Shown here piece after piece: positions 25,302 to 34,444 of a DNA stretch of 64,000 nt. The notes under the pieces are model-generated. The model did no database searches, was not told the origin of the DNA, and saw nothing but the letters and a program-made list of their open reading frames with translations. Origin of the DNA: Bin87 sp965208015 (GTDB lineage Bacteria > Chloroflexota > Dehalococcoidia > Lucifugimonadales > UBA3495); NCBI GenBank assembly GCA_965208015.1, contig OZ242308.1, forward strand, positions 930,001-994,000, written 5' to 3'. The position numbers and the translations under genes are program-made. Numbering within the stretch: position 1 is the stretch's first letter; the number at the start of each line of letters is the position of its first letter.

Positions 25302-27023
25302 CTATACGTCCTCCACCGGCATGGTGGCGATGCCGTAGGTGCCGTAGAAGAAGTTGGCGTAGTGGGTGGAGCCGCCGGTGACGAACAGCAGGTACTGCTC
25401 CGGGTCCTCCAGCGCCGGTATGGTGGCGTCGGGGTCGTCAGCCAGGTGCTGAAGCGCCGGATAGCGCAGCCACTTGCCGTTGGCGTCGGCGGGCATTCCG
25501 GCTGGCCCGATGGCGTCGCGCAAAGAGGCGCGGCAATGCTCGTGCAGCCACTCCTGGGTGGCCCGCTTGCTGAACCCGGCCTCGGCCAGGATCACCGCAC
25601 GGGACGGGCTGAGCATGATGGGATGGTATGGGCTCTGGTACTCAACCCGTTGGTTGGTGTGGCCCACCTGGGCGGACTGGCGGCCCTTGATCCAGCTGCC
25701 GCCGCCGGCGTGGCGGTAGAACATCATAGACGCGATGTTGTTCAGCGTGTCCTCGTGGTTCCGGGAGCCGGCATCGAGAATGTCTGTGGGGCCGGTTACG
25801 GTGATCACGGTGACCGCACTTTCGTCGGGCTGGAACCCCTTGTCCACGTGGTAGGGCTGCCAGGGGCTGACTTCCTCGTTCTCGGCGATGCACATGCCGA
25901 ACTTGGTGGGCAGCCCGATGAAGTTCGGGTCGCCGGCGCCGGCCTTGCAGTAGCCGATGTTGATCAGGCAGAGGCGCAGCGCCCGGCCGATGGCGGTGTT
26001 GGCTTTGTTGACCACGCCCGGTCCCATGGCTGACGTGCCGTAGTTGATGCCGGCCTTGGCCGCGATGGGGCCGTTGACCAGAATCAGTGGGGCCTCGGTG
26101 TGGCCGGACACCTGCATGTCCCGGTGGTTCATTTCAGGCTGAGCGATGCATTCGAGAGCGGCCAGCAGGATGGGGAACTGCGCTGGCTGGCAACCCGCCA
26201 TCACCGCGTTGATGGCGATCTTCTCGACGGTGGCCAATCCGAACCCCGGCTCCATGACGATGACCACGTCCTGCGGGTCGCGACGGGTTCCCTTGAGCAT
26301 GGCCTCCACGGCGGCGGGCGTGGGCGGCACGATGGGCATGCCGTCGCTCCAATCGCGCTCCTCCATGAAGCGGTTCACCGCGTCGAGACCCAGGGGCGTG
26401 TCATCCAGCTCCACGGTGAAAACGTCGGTCTCGCTGTGGCCGTTGGCGCCGCCGGACAGGTCGGCGGAGGCGGACATCCGGGTCAAACCCAGGATGATGT
26501 TGTCGATCTGCTCGTCCACCATCTTGTGGATGTAGTCGGGCTGTTGTCCGGTGCAGGCGTGGGGAATGGTGACGAAGGCGGTGGCAGGCTGCCCCCAGCC
26601 GTCAACGCAGGACTGCCAGGCCCGGGCGAAGCTGCGGGCGGCGATGCCCACCGCGGGCACGCCGGCCTTTTCCATGGCAACCATGTCGTGGGCAAGCCAC
26701 GACGTGCAGCCCCCTCAATGCGCCGCGGCTCCCACCATTGCATCCACCTCGACGGCGATGCGGGCGGCCTCCTCGTCGTCGATGTGCACGCCGCGGCTCA
26801 GCGCCGGACGTCCATCGCGGAGGTTGCCGCCGTAGCTCTCGAAACGCACGTTGGAGAAGCGACGGCCGATGTGCTCGGCGACCCGGTCGACGGCCACGCC
26901 GGCTCCGCCGGTCATGTTGTTGTAGAGGCCGATGGTTTTGCCTTCCAGGGTATCCAGGCGAGGCGCTGGCGGCACCTTGAAGTCGACGCGCGCCGCGGCT
27001 GGGGACATTATCTGCAACTTCAT
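25302..27023 (-). CDS. UGSC-family selenoprotein fused to a ~390-residue partner domain
   Basis: 573 residues with selenocysteine at position 103, encoded by TGA 26717-26715. The frame before and after the TGA is the same. Downstream residues are GGCTSW, giving the U-G-G-C motif of UGSC-containing selenoproteins. The N-terminal domain matches the gene at 53848-54384 around the motif (AMVGAAAH-U-GGC against VVVAIGD-U-GSC, then CTSWLAHDMVAMEKAGVP). The C-terminal part (about 180-573) is homologous to the protein at 52357-53424. Shared segments include WSDGMPIVPPT, INAVMAGCQP and CIAENEE. ATG 27023 has GGAGGAG nine bases upstream. The SECIS-like hairpin lies at 26685-26703. Read as two proteins it would wrongly become a truncated one and an N-terminally shortened one. 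Confidence 0.85.
26685..26703 (-). promoter_or_regulatory. SECIS-like hairpin after the UGA codon (first gene)
   Basis: On the minus strand, 11 bases after the TGA, GTCGTGG (26703-26697) pairs with CCACGAC (26691-26685) around a CTTGC loop. The stem of seven pairs and the distance from UGA to loop, about 18 bases, fit bacterial SECIS geometry (16-37). It lies inside coding sequence, as bacterial SECIS elements do. The loop has G only in its fourth position, so it is a less standard loop than at the second locus. Confidence 0.6.
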
Positions 27024-27144
27024 AGTGATTCTCCTCCGATTCGGAGCCTGGAAGACGTTAGGTTTGGTCGCAGTCTATTTGTCGATGCCGGTTCCGTCAA
27101 CGCGCCGGCACAGCTCACGCGCACCCGCTTTACTCCGCGGAGTC

Positions 27145-27252
27145 GTCAGAATCAGGATTTTCAAGATTCAGGGATTTTCGGATTGGAACCGTTTCACGAT
27201 GAAGATCTCCCAATCCTGAAAATCCTTCGATCCAGCAAATCCTGATTCTCAC
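27145..27252. repeat. Dispersed palindromic repeat, copy B (~108 bp)
   Basis: It begins GTCAGAATCAGGATTT and ends AAATCCTGATTCTCAC. Its inner sequence (GGATTGGAACCGTTTC, then AATCCTG) matches copy A closely. It lies between the UGSC-fusion gene and the STAS gene, upstream of the promoter at 27290. The rest of this 395-base gap contains only that promoter. Confidence 0.8.
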
Positions 27253-27289
27253 GATCCCCGATTGGGTACACGTGGGATTAGAAACAGGG

Positions 27290-27317
27290 TTCACAAAGTC
27301 TGTTTCGATGATACAAT
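27290..27317 (+). promoter_or_regulatory. Sigma-70-type promoter of the partner-switching operon
   Basis: TTCACA (27290-27295), 16 bases, TACAAT (27312-27317). One mismatch to consensus in each box. It sits about 100 bases before the STAS gene start and 38 bases after repeat copy B. It is the best promoter match in this gap. Confidence 0.6.
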
Positions 27318-27418
27318 TCTTTGAAAATTGGCATAGGCCAACGGCGCGCGCACCAGGCGCGCCGGTCAGCGCCTCCAAATAACTGCTTAACTGCCAGCGC
27401 AATTCAGGAGACGGCATC

Positions 27419-27757
27419 ATGGCAATCGAGTTCCAGAGGAATGAGGGCACTTTGATCATTGAGGCTGCCGAGCGTGTCGACAGCACCAACGCGCAGCGTT
27501 TCCTCGAAGATCTGGATGCGGCCATCGAACCCACGGACCAGGTGGTGATCCTCGACATGGAGAGGCTCACGTACATAAGCAGTGCGGGCCTCCGTGTGGT
27601 TCTGCAGACGGCGAAGACCCTGCAGCGGCAGAACTCCGGCTTCGCGCTGTGCGCACTATCCGGGACCGTACGGGAAGTTTTCGAAATCAGCGGTTTCGAC
27701 CAGGTCATCGCCATCCATCCGTCTCAAGACGAGGCCATCGCGGCGCTGAAAGGCTAG
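27419..27757 (+). CDS. Anti-sigma factor antagonist, STAS domain (RsbV-like)
   Basis: 112 residues, a full STAS domain. The phosphorylated serine is in YISSAGLRV (Ser54/55). In partner switching, unphosphorylated RsbV-type protein binds the RsbW kinase and frees its target; the RsbU phosphatase resets it. ATG 27419 is preceded by CAGGAGAC. It is the first gene of a five-gene block that also holds the phosphatase, the kinase and a sensor pair. Confidence 0.9.
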   Translation: MAIEFQRNEGTLIIEAAERVDSTNAQRFLEDLDAAIEPTDQVVILDMERLTYISSAGLRVVLQTAKTLQRQNSGFALCALSGTVREVFEISGFDQVIAIHPSQDEAIAALKG

Positions 27758-27837
27758 TCCATTAGTACGGGCAACCGGCTTCGCGAGGCTAACTCACGGT
27801 GATCGGGCGCCGCAGGCCGCCCATCAGGGACGGAATC

Positions 27838-29007
27838 ATGGCAGATACGTCAGGGCCATACCGGATACTGGTGGTCGACGACGAGCCTGACCTGGAACCG
27901 CTGGTGTTGCAGCGGATGCGTCGGGCCATTCGTTCGGGGCGCTACCAGTTCGTGTTTGCGCAGAACGGAGTGGAAGCGCTCGAAACTCTCAATCAAGACG
28001 ACGAAATCGACATGGTGTTGTCCGACATCAACATGCCCCAGATGGATGGACTGGCGTTGCTGTCGCACATTCCGGATGTTGCGCCCGACATACACGCCGT
28101 AATTATCTCCGCTTATGGAGATATGAAAAATATTCGCTCCGCAATGAACCTCGGAGCGTTCGATTTCGTAACCAAACCGGTCGATTTTGAAGACCTCCGC
28201 ATCACGATTGAGCGTGCCCTCTCCAACCTTGAGGCATGGCGGGAGGCTACGGCATCGCGGGAGCGGCTGGTGGCGCTGGAGAACGAGCTCGACGTCGCCA
28301 ACAAGATGCAGCAGTCGATCCTGCCCACGGAGTTTCCCAGACAGCCCGGATTCCAGATCTACGGGAGCATGATCCCGGCCCGAGTTGTGGGAGGGGACTT
28401 CTTCGACGTCGTCTATTTGGAGAATGGTCGGATTGGACTGGCCGTGGCGGATGTGTCGGACAAGGGCGTGCCCGCCGCGCTGTTCATGATGGCGAGCCGG
28501 ACGCTGCTCAAGAGCGCGGCCATGGGGCTCAAATCCCCGCGCGAAGCCCTTACCGAAGTCAACGATCTGCTGTACGACGACAACGACGCCATGATGTTTG
28601 TCACCCTGTTCTACGCGGTGTACGATCCGGCGACCGGGGAAATGACCTACGCTAACGGCGGCCACAACGCGCCTCTGATCGCCCACGTTGACGGGACTTC
28701 GACGGTGCTGCCCGGCACCAACGGCATCGCCTTGGGGGTGATGCCGGGAATGGATTACGACGAGAGAACGATCTCCATTTCGGCCGGAGATACCGTGGTC
28801 TTTTACACCGACGGTGTCACTGAGGCCGTGAACGAGGATGGGGAAGAGTTCGGAATGGAACGACTACAGCAGGCGTTTACGGGGCAGTCGGTCCGGGATG
28901 CCGAGGCATCAACCCTGGCTGTGTTTGACGCCGTGAACCAATTCGCGGGAAACGCCGCGCAGTTTGACGATATCACGTGCCTCATATTCCGCCGCAGCGA
29001 GACCTGA
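27838..29007 (+). CDS. Response regulator with PP2C-type phosphatase domain (RsbU/RsbP-like)
   Basis: 389 residues from ATG 27838, with GGGACGG upstream; the frame stays open to a GTG at 27799. A receiver domain (residues ~9-125: DDEPD acidic pocket, Asp63 in LSDINMPQMDG, Lys in TKPVDF) is followed by a coiled linker and a SpoIIE/PP2C domain. The latter is shown by GGDFFDVVYL, DVSDKGVPAALF, GGHNAPLI and DDITCLIF, which hold the metal-binding Asp residues. It likely dephosphorylates the STAS protein when the receiver is phosphorylated by the histidine kinase downstream. Confidence 0.9.
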   Translation: MADTSGPYRILVVDDEPDLEPLVLQRMRRAIRSGRYQFVFAQNGVEALETLNQDDEIDMVLSDINMPQMDGLALLSHIPDVAPDIHAVIISAYGDMKNIRSAMNLGAFDFVTKPVDFEDLRITIERALSNLEAWREATASRERLVALENELDVANKMQQSILPTEFPRQPGFQIYGSMIPARVVGGDFFDVVYLENGRIGLAVADVSDKGVPAALFMMASRTLLKSAAMGLKSPREALTEVNDLLYDDNDAMMFVTLFYAVYDPATGEMTYANGGHNAPLIAHVDGTSTVLPGTNGIALGVMPGMDYDERTISISAGDTVVFYTDGVTEAVNEDGEEFGMERLQQAFTGQSVRDAEASTLAVFDAVNQFAGNAAQFDDITCLIFRRSET

Positions 29008-29009
29008 CC

Positions 29010-29423
29010 ATGACCGCCCCCGTGCATCTGAAGATAGCGCCGAGCCATGAACAGCTTGAGTTGATCCCGGCGGCGCTCGAGGAGTTCGCCGAACGCGACA
29101 ACTGGCCGCCGGATCTGGTTTTCAAGCTGAACCTGGTCCTGGAAGAATTGGGCGTCAACATCGTCAATTACAGCGGCGCAACCGGGGACATCGAGATATC
29201 GCTGGCTTCAGACGCTGAGAGAGTCACCGTGGAGATCTCCGACGACGGCCTGCCGTTCAATTCCCTGCTCGATCAGGAGACCCCCGACATTTCCGCCCCG
29301 CTGGGCGACCGGCCTATCGGAGGGCTCGGCATTCACCTGGTGCGGACTATGATGGACGAGATGCGGTACAGCAGAGAAGACGGCAAGAACAAGCTGGCGA
29401 TGACCAAGCGCAAGTCGGAGTGA
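29010..29423 (+). CDS. RsbW-like anti-sigma factor serine kinase
   Basis: 137 residues of GHKL ATPase fold. ELGVNIVNY is the N box (Asn), ISDDGLPFN the G1 box and GGLGIHLVRTMMD the G2 box. It starts two bases after the stop of the phosphatase gene. It would phosphorylate the STAS protein and hold a sigma factor or another target. No sigma factor gene lies in the block, so the target is unknown. Confidence 0.88.
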   Translation: MTAPVHLKIAPSHEQLELIPAALEEFAERDNWPPDLVFKLNLVLEELGVNIVNYSGATGDIEISLASDAERVTVEISDDGLPFNSLLDQETPDISAPLGDRPIGGLGIHLVRTMMDEMRYSREDGKNKLAMTKRKSE

Positions 29424-29531
29424 CTCCGACGGTTCCGGTCTCGACTGCGAGCGCATAGATGTGCGGGCAGTTGTCAGGCCGCCGTTTCTGGTACCGCAGC
29501 GCCATCGTCCGGTCAGATTAGAGGCTATCGG

Positions 29532-30824
29532 GTGTACCGGGCCAATCGTATTGCGAAGACACTTTGGACCATCGTGGCGGCGTGTCTGCTGGGGCTGGCG
29601 GCGTGCGGCCCGAACGCGGATGCCTCCCTTGCTGAGGCGCCGGTGGTCGCCGCGCCCCCTTCCACGCCGCCGCACTATAGCTTCTCGCCCACAGCGGGCC
29701 CCGAAGACCCGGGCGTATTTGACGACCGCATAGTATTCGGGCAGTCCGCGGCGTTCACCGGCCCCGCCGGGCAACTGGGCACCGGCATGAACCACGGCAT
29801 CCGGGCCGCGTTCGCCGAAGTCAACCGGGCCGGCGGAGTGAACGGGCGCCGCCTGGAGTTGGTGACCCGCGACGACACTTACGAGCCGGAGCTTGCGATC
29901 TCCAACACCACGGAACTCATCGAAGAAGAAAATATCTTTGCGTTGATCGGAGCGGTCGGCACGCCAACGTCGCGTTCCGCGGTGCCGGTGGCGGAAGCTG
30001 CCGGAGTGCCGTACATCGCGCCTTTCACGGGAGCCGCGTTTCTGCGGGACCCCAATCTGCGCAGCGTGATCAACCTCCGGTCTTCTTACAACCAGGAAAC
30101 CGAGGAGATGGTCGAACGCCTGACCGAGGACCTGGGCATCGAGCGCATCGCGGTCCTGTACCAGGACGACTCTTTCGGCCGGGCCGGGTTCAACGGCGCC
30201 AGCGCGGCGCTGCACCGGCGCTACCTGGAGCCGGTGGCCGTCGGCCTGTACCAACGCAACACCACCGCCGTGAAGACCGGATTGCTGGACGTTCGCAAGG
30301 GACAACCCGAGGCCGTCATCGTGATCGGCGCCTACCAGCCGGTGGCCGCGGTCATCGCCTGGGCTCGGGAGATAGGGATGAATCCGGTGTTCATGACCGT
30401 TTCATTCGTCGGCAGCAATGCCCTGGCCGAGGAACTGGGCGCCGGTGGCGAGGGTGTGATCGTCACCCAGGTGGTTCCCTTTCCCACGGATACGTCGAAC
30501 CCGGTGGTTGCCGCCTACCAGGAAGCGTTGGCAGAATACGATCCCGAGGTGGAGCCGGGGTTCGTGTCCCTGGAAGGCTATCTGGCCGGCCGCCTGGCCA
30601 TAGCCGGCCTGGAGCGGTGTGGTGACATTGTGACCCGTGACTGTTTTTTGAGTGTGCTCCGGATCGATCGGCCTATCGACATCAGCGGCCTTGAGTTGAG
30701 TTACAGCCGGGAAGAGGGCAACCAGTGGTCTGATGAGGTCTTCCTGACCATGATCGGGAAGGAAGGCCAATACATTCCGCTGGACGTCCTGCCGAAGGAT
30801 GTTTTGGGGAGTGGAGATAAATGA
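29532..30824 (+). CDS. Branched-chain amino acid-type ABC substrate-binding lipoprotein
   Basis: 430 residues, GTG start. Lipobox LAAC at Cys25 marks an exported lipoprotein. The mature part is a Leu/Ile/Val-type periplasmic binding fold (FGQSAAFTGPAGQLG, GGVNGRRLELVTRDD and the aromatic-ligand region RSSYNQETEEMVER). No permease or ATPase is nearby. Its stop overlaps the histidine kinase start by four bases. It therefore probably serves as a sensor for the kinase rather than as a transport protein. Confidence 0.88.
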   Translation: MYRANRIAKTLWTIVAACLLGLAACGPNADASLAEAPVVAAPPSTPPHYSFSPTAGPEDPGVFDDRIVFGQSAAFTGPAGQLGTGMNHGIRAAFAEVNRAGGVNGRRLELVTRDDTYEPELAISNTTELIEEENIFALIGAVGTPTSRSAVPVAEAAGVPYIAPFTGAAFLRDPNLRSVINLRSSYNQETEEMVERLTEDLGIERIAVLYQDDSFGRAGFNGASAALHRRYLEPVAVGLYQRNTTAVKTGLLDVRKGQPEAVIVIGAYQPVAAVIAWAREIGMNPVFMTVSFVGSNALAEELGAGGEGVIVTQVVPFPTDTSNPVVAAYQEALAEYDPEVEPGFVSLEGYLAGRLAIAGLERCGDIVTRDCFLSVLRIDRPIDISGLELSYSREEGNQWSDEVFLTMIGKEGQYIPLDVLPKDVLGSGDK

Positions 30825-33043
30825 TGGCAGCGCTGACCAAATTCCTCGAACTCCGTTATCGCATTTCTTCCCAGTTGTACCTGGCGCTTGGAGGCGCGGT
30901 TTGTCTGACCTTCGCGGCGGCGCTGGTGGGATGGTTTTCCTTCGACCGGGTGGGCGACGCTCAGAACCGGGTCAACGAGCGCAGTGTCCCGGACCTGGCC
31001 GCTGCCTTTGACGTTGCGCAATTCAGCAGCGCGCTGGTAGCGGACGCCGCGGCGTTGCCCACCGCCACGGATCCGGAAGAGGTCGCGGTAGTCAGCGACC
31101 GCATCAACGAGGCCCACCGAGCGTTCCAGAAGCAACTGTCGGTCCTGGAAGATAGAGCCGATGCCTCGGAGAGAGAGCGGTTTGATCGCATACGGTCCTA
31201 CTCCGACACGCTGCTGGTCAACATCGGTGACATGAAGGAAGGGATATCGGAGAGGTTTGCCCTGGAGGATCAGGCGATCGCGCGACAGGGTGAACTGACT
31301 GCTCTGAGGTTCCAACTCGACCACATCCTCACTCCGGCGAGAGACGACCAGCTGTTTTACACGGTTACCGGCTATTGGGGATTGGGGGAACCACCGGCGG
31401 AGGAGGTGGCATACCGGGCCGAAGACGAACTCACCCGGTTCCATTACCTGTCCGAGCTTCACAGCAACGTGAACATTGCCACGCAAATTCTGGCCAGCTC
31501 CAGCACGGTGTCCGATCCGTCGCTGATCGAGCCCCTGCGGGAACGGTTCGAGTCCTCGGTCTTTCACATCAACCGTAACCTGAGCCGATTGGCGGGCACC
31601 GAAATCCACTCGGAGCTGACCCCGCTGTTCTCACGCCTGCTGGAACTGGGGCAGAGCGATGACAGCAGTTTCGAACTGCGCGCGCGTCAACTCGAACTCG
31701 CGGATCTGCAGGTGGTGCTGTTGGGCAACAACCACGACATTGCCGTTCTACTCCTGGGTGAGATGGAGTTCCTCGTGCAGACCGCCCGGAGCAGCGCGAA
31801 GGTTGCCACCGCCGCCTCGGACCAGGCGATTTTCACCGGCCGCACGCTGCTGCTGGCCATCACCGGATTCAGCGTCGTTGGCGCGATCCTGATCGCGTGG
31901 TTGTTCGTGGGGCGGGTGCTCCTGCACCGCATCGAGATGCTGTCGCAGTGGATGCGGCAAATGGCCGGCGGAGACCTGGAGGCCCGTGCGGAAATCAGAG
32001 GTCGCGATGAAGTGGCCGAAATGGCGGCGGCGCTGGAGGTATTCCGTCAGCACGCCATCGAAATCCAGCGGTTGAACCTGGTGGAGCAGTTGGCCGAAGA
32101 ACTGCAAGGAAAGAACGGCGAACTGGAGCAGGCTCTTACGGACCTAAACACCGCCCAGGACCAGATCGTGATGCGGGAAAAACTGGCGGCCCTGGGCGAG
32201 CTCACCGCCGGAGTGGCGCACGAAATCCGCAACCCTCTGAACTTCGTCAAGAACTTCTCCGAGGCTTCCGAAGATCTGCTGGAAGAAATCAAGGAAACCC
32301 TGGAAGAGAGCGAAGACGGCCAACTCAACGAGGAACAGCGGGACCTGCTGGAAGATATCTTCGGCGACCTAACGGAGAACCTGGAGCGCATCCGCACCCA
32401 CGGCGACCGCGCCGACCGCATCGTTAACGACATGCTGATGATGAGCCGGGAATCGGTGGGGCATCAACTCACCAACATCAACAACCTCCTGGACGAGCAC
32501 GCCCGCCTGGCTTACCACAGCGTCCGGGCGGCGGACCCCAACTTCCAACTGGACTTGCAGTACGACTTCGACGAATCCATGGGCGAACTTGACGTCAATC
32601 CGCAGGACTTGGGCCGCGTTTTCCTGAACATCGTCAACAACGGTTGCTACGCGACCAACGAAAAACGCATGACGCTGACGGAAAACGGAGGTGGAGCCGA
32701 CTACTCGCCGACCCTGTGGCTGTCCACTCATCTGGATGAGGAACGGGTCCACATCAAGATACGGGATAACGGCACCGGAATGCCGGCGGAAGTCATCGAA
32801 AAGATGTTTAACCCGTTCTTCACCACCAAGCCCACCGACAAGGGAACGGGTCTGGGGCTGTCAATCTGCAACGACATCGTTCGCCGCCACGGCGGCGAGA
32901 TCATGGTGGAGTCCGAGCCGGGTGAGTTCACCGAGATGACCATCGACCTGCCGCTGCATCCGCCCGAACCCGTGGCTGATGAGCCGGAGGATGAAGGAGA
33001 CCAGGAATTGGTCTCCGAAGCCGCCGAGGTGGGCAACGACTAG
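30821..33043 (+). CDS. Membrane-bound sensor histidine kinase
   Basis: 740 residues. A TM helix near 22-42, a long extracytoplasmic helical region (about 45-340), a second TM near 345-368 and a HAMP domain (LHRIEMLSQWMRQMAGGDL) precede a coiled coil and the HisKA domain with His467 in GVAHEIRNPLNFV. The ATPase domain has NNGCYATNE (N box), IRDNGTGMPAEV and TKPTDKGTGLGLSI. It is coupled to the LivJ-type protein by an ATGA overlap and likely phosphorylates the receiver-phosphatase upstream. Confidence 0.92.
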   Translation: MMAALTKFLELRYRISSQLYLALGGAVCLTFAAALVGWFSFDRVGDAQNRVNERSVPDLAAAFDVAQFSSALVADAAALPTATDPEEVAVVSDRINEAHRAFQKQLSVLEDRADASERERFDRIRSYSDTLLVNIGDMKEGISERFALEDQAIARQGELTALRFQLDHILTPARDDQLFYTVTGYWGLGEPPAEEVAYRAEDELTRFHYLSELHSNVNIATQILASSSTVSDPSLIEPLRERFESSVFHINRNLSRLAGTEIHSELTPLFSRLLELGQSDDSSFELRARQLELADLQVVLLGNNHDIAVLLLGEMEFLVQTARSSAKVATAASDQAIFTGRTLLLAITGFSVVGAILIAWLFVGRVLLHRIEMLSQWMRQMAGGDLEARAEIRGRDEVAEMAAALEVFRQHAIEIQRLNLVEQLAEELQGKNGELEQALTDLNTAQDQIVMREKLAALGELTAGVAHEIRNPLNFVKNFSEASEDLLEEIKETLEESEDGQLNEEQRDLLEDIFGDLTENLERIRTHGDRADRIVNDMLMMSRESVGHQLTNINNLLDEHARLAYHSVRAADPNFQLDLQYDFDESMGELDVNPQDLGRVFLNIVNNGCYATNEKRMTLTENGGGADYSPTLWLSTHLDEERVHIKIRDNGTGMPAEVIEKMFNPFFTTKPTDKGTGLGLSICNDIVRRHGGEIMVESEPGEFTEMTIDLPLHPPEPVADEPEDEGDQELVSEAAEVGND

Positions 33044-33174
33044 TCTTGGATGATGGTCCACCTGCGGCGGGGCAGGTAGGAACCCTCTCGCGGCTCCGCC
33101 CGGAAATTAAAATGGCCTGCCAGGTCCTCCAGTTCAGCGAAGAGGCCGAACCGCCCGCACCTGCCGGGGTGCGA

Positions 33175-34335
33175 CTACCATTGCACGTACATTGGCATGA
33201 CCACATGTACGTACCGGTCGGAGTCGGCGGGCCGGAACACTCCGGGGCTGGAGGAGTTGGTCACTTCGATGGCGACCTTGCCGCGGCCCAGCACGTTCAC
33301 GATGTCCTGGAGATAGCGAACGTTGAAGGCAATCTTGGCGTCCGCGCCGTCCAACTGGTCAATGTCCAGCTCGTCCAGGCTGTCGCCGACCTCTTCGGAG
33401 CGCGCCGAAACCTTGAGCTGGCCGCCGTCGCTGGCTTCCTGGGGCATCATCTCCAGCCGGACGATGTTGCTGCCGTCCCGGGCGAAGACTGACGCCGACT
33501 GCGTGGCGCGCTTCAGGTCGTCCAGTTCCATCACGGCGCGGGTCTCGTACCGCTCGGGAATGAGCTGCTCGTAGTTCGGGAAACTGCCCTGGAGCAGCTG
33601 GGAGACGATCTCGACGTGCTCCAGCTTGAACATGGCCTGCCCGCGGTCCGGGGACAGGGTCATCTGGACGGGGCTGCTCTGTTCCGATGCCAAACGCTGC
33701 ACTTCCTGCATGGTGCGCGCCGGAACGATCACCTTGATTTCCTCGTCCACCGACTGGGGAATCTGGCCGGAATAGACCGCCAGACGGAAGCCGTCGGCAG
33801 CGGCCATCACCACGTTGGATTCGTTGAGCTTGAGTTCAACACCAGTCAGCACCGGCCGAGATTCGTCGGTAGCGGCGGAGAATGCCACCAGGCTTATCCC
33901 GGAGCGCAGGACGCTGGGGTCGATGTCAATGGCCGTGCCGGTGTCGACTTGGGGAACGGGTGGGAAGTCGGCGGCGTCGGCTCCGTTTATATGCGTTACA
34001 GCGCGACCGCAGGCCAGGTGCAAAACGCTGCCTCCGCTGGCAGGACCATCGGCCTCGGGTCCGCCCAGGTCGAGGTCGATCCGGTCGCTGGGACGGGTGT
34101 TGACCCAGTCTGCCAGGAGGCGGTGAGGAACCGTTATCGCCCCTTCCTCCTCGATCATCGCGCCAATCCACGTGGTGATGGCGATTTCGAGGTTGGTGGC
34201 CGACAGCATCAGCATGCCCTGATCGGTGCGCAGCAGAACGTTTTGGGTTATCGGCAGCGTCGATCTGCTGGCCACCGCCCGGCTCACCACACCCAGTCCG
34301 CGGGCCAAGTTCTCCTGAAGACATGACAGGCGCAT
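33175..34335 (-). CDS. dnaN: DNA polymerase III sliding clamp, beta subunit
   Basis: 386 residues, normal length. The three-domain clamp pattern is visible: MRLSCLQENLARGLGVV at the start, then FSAATDESRPVLTGV and the C-terminal LDELDIDQLDGADAKIAFNVRYL. It ends VHVVMPMYVQW, a variant of the usual VxMPM-L/M end. It holds polymerase on DNA. It stands alone, without dnaA or recF, and is divergent from alanyl-tRNA editing protein. Confidence 0.93.
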   Translation of the reverse strand: MRLSCLQENLARGLGVVSRAVASRSTLPITQNVLLRTDQGMLMLSATNLEIAITTWIGAMIEEEGAITVPHRLLADWVNTRPSDRIDLDLGGPEADGPASGGSVLHLACGRAVTHINGADAADFPPVPQVDTGTAIDIDPSVLRSGISLVAFSAATDESRPVLTGVELKLNESNVVMAAADGFRLAVYSGQIPQSVDEEIKVIVPARTMQEVQRLASEQSSPVQMTLSPDRGQAMFKLEHVEIVSQLLQGSFPNYEQLIPERYETRAVMELDDLKRATQSASVFARDGSNIVRLEMMPQEASDGGQLKVSARSEEVGDSLDELDIDQLDGADAKIAFNVRYLQDIVNVLGRGKVAIEVTNSSSPGVFRPADSDRYVHVVMPMYVQW

Positions 34336-34368
34336 ATCGCATTAATCCGTACTCTGAGATTGGGCGAG

Positions 34369-34397
34369 ATTATAGCACGGGGGTTGCTTGCTATAAT
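34369..34397. promoter_or_regulatory. Symmetrical divergent promoter with 9-base inverted repeat
   Basis: ATTATAGCA (34369-34377) and TGCTATAAT (34389-34397) are perfect reverse complements. Each contains a consensus -10 box, TATAAT, on its own strand, so one transcribes rightwards to the alanyl-tRNA editing gene and the other leftwards to dnaN. Each -10 arm lies about where the -35 of the opposite promoter would be. Mutual exclusion of polymerases is likely. Confidence 0.6.
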
Positions 34398-34444
34398 GTT
34401 CGCCGTTTCCGAAACATCCCGCTGCGACCCGTGAAGAGGCTACC

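Noticed and set aside
26100..27245. Long plus-strand frame opposite the fused selenoprotein gene
   Set aside because: It lacks a ribosome site and its protein has His/Gly/Val-rich, low-complexity composition, typical of an antisense shadow of a GC-rich gene.
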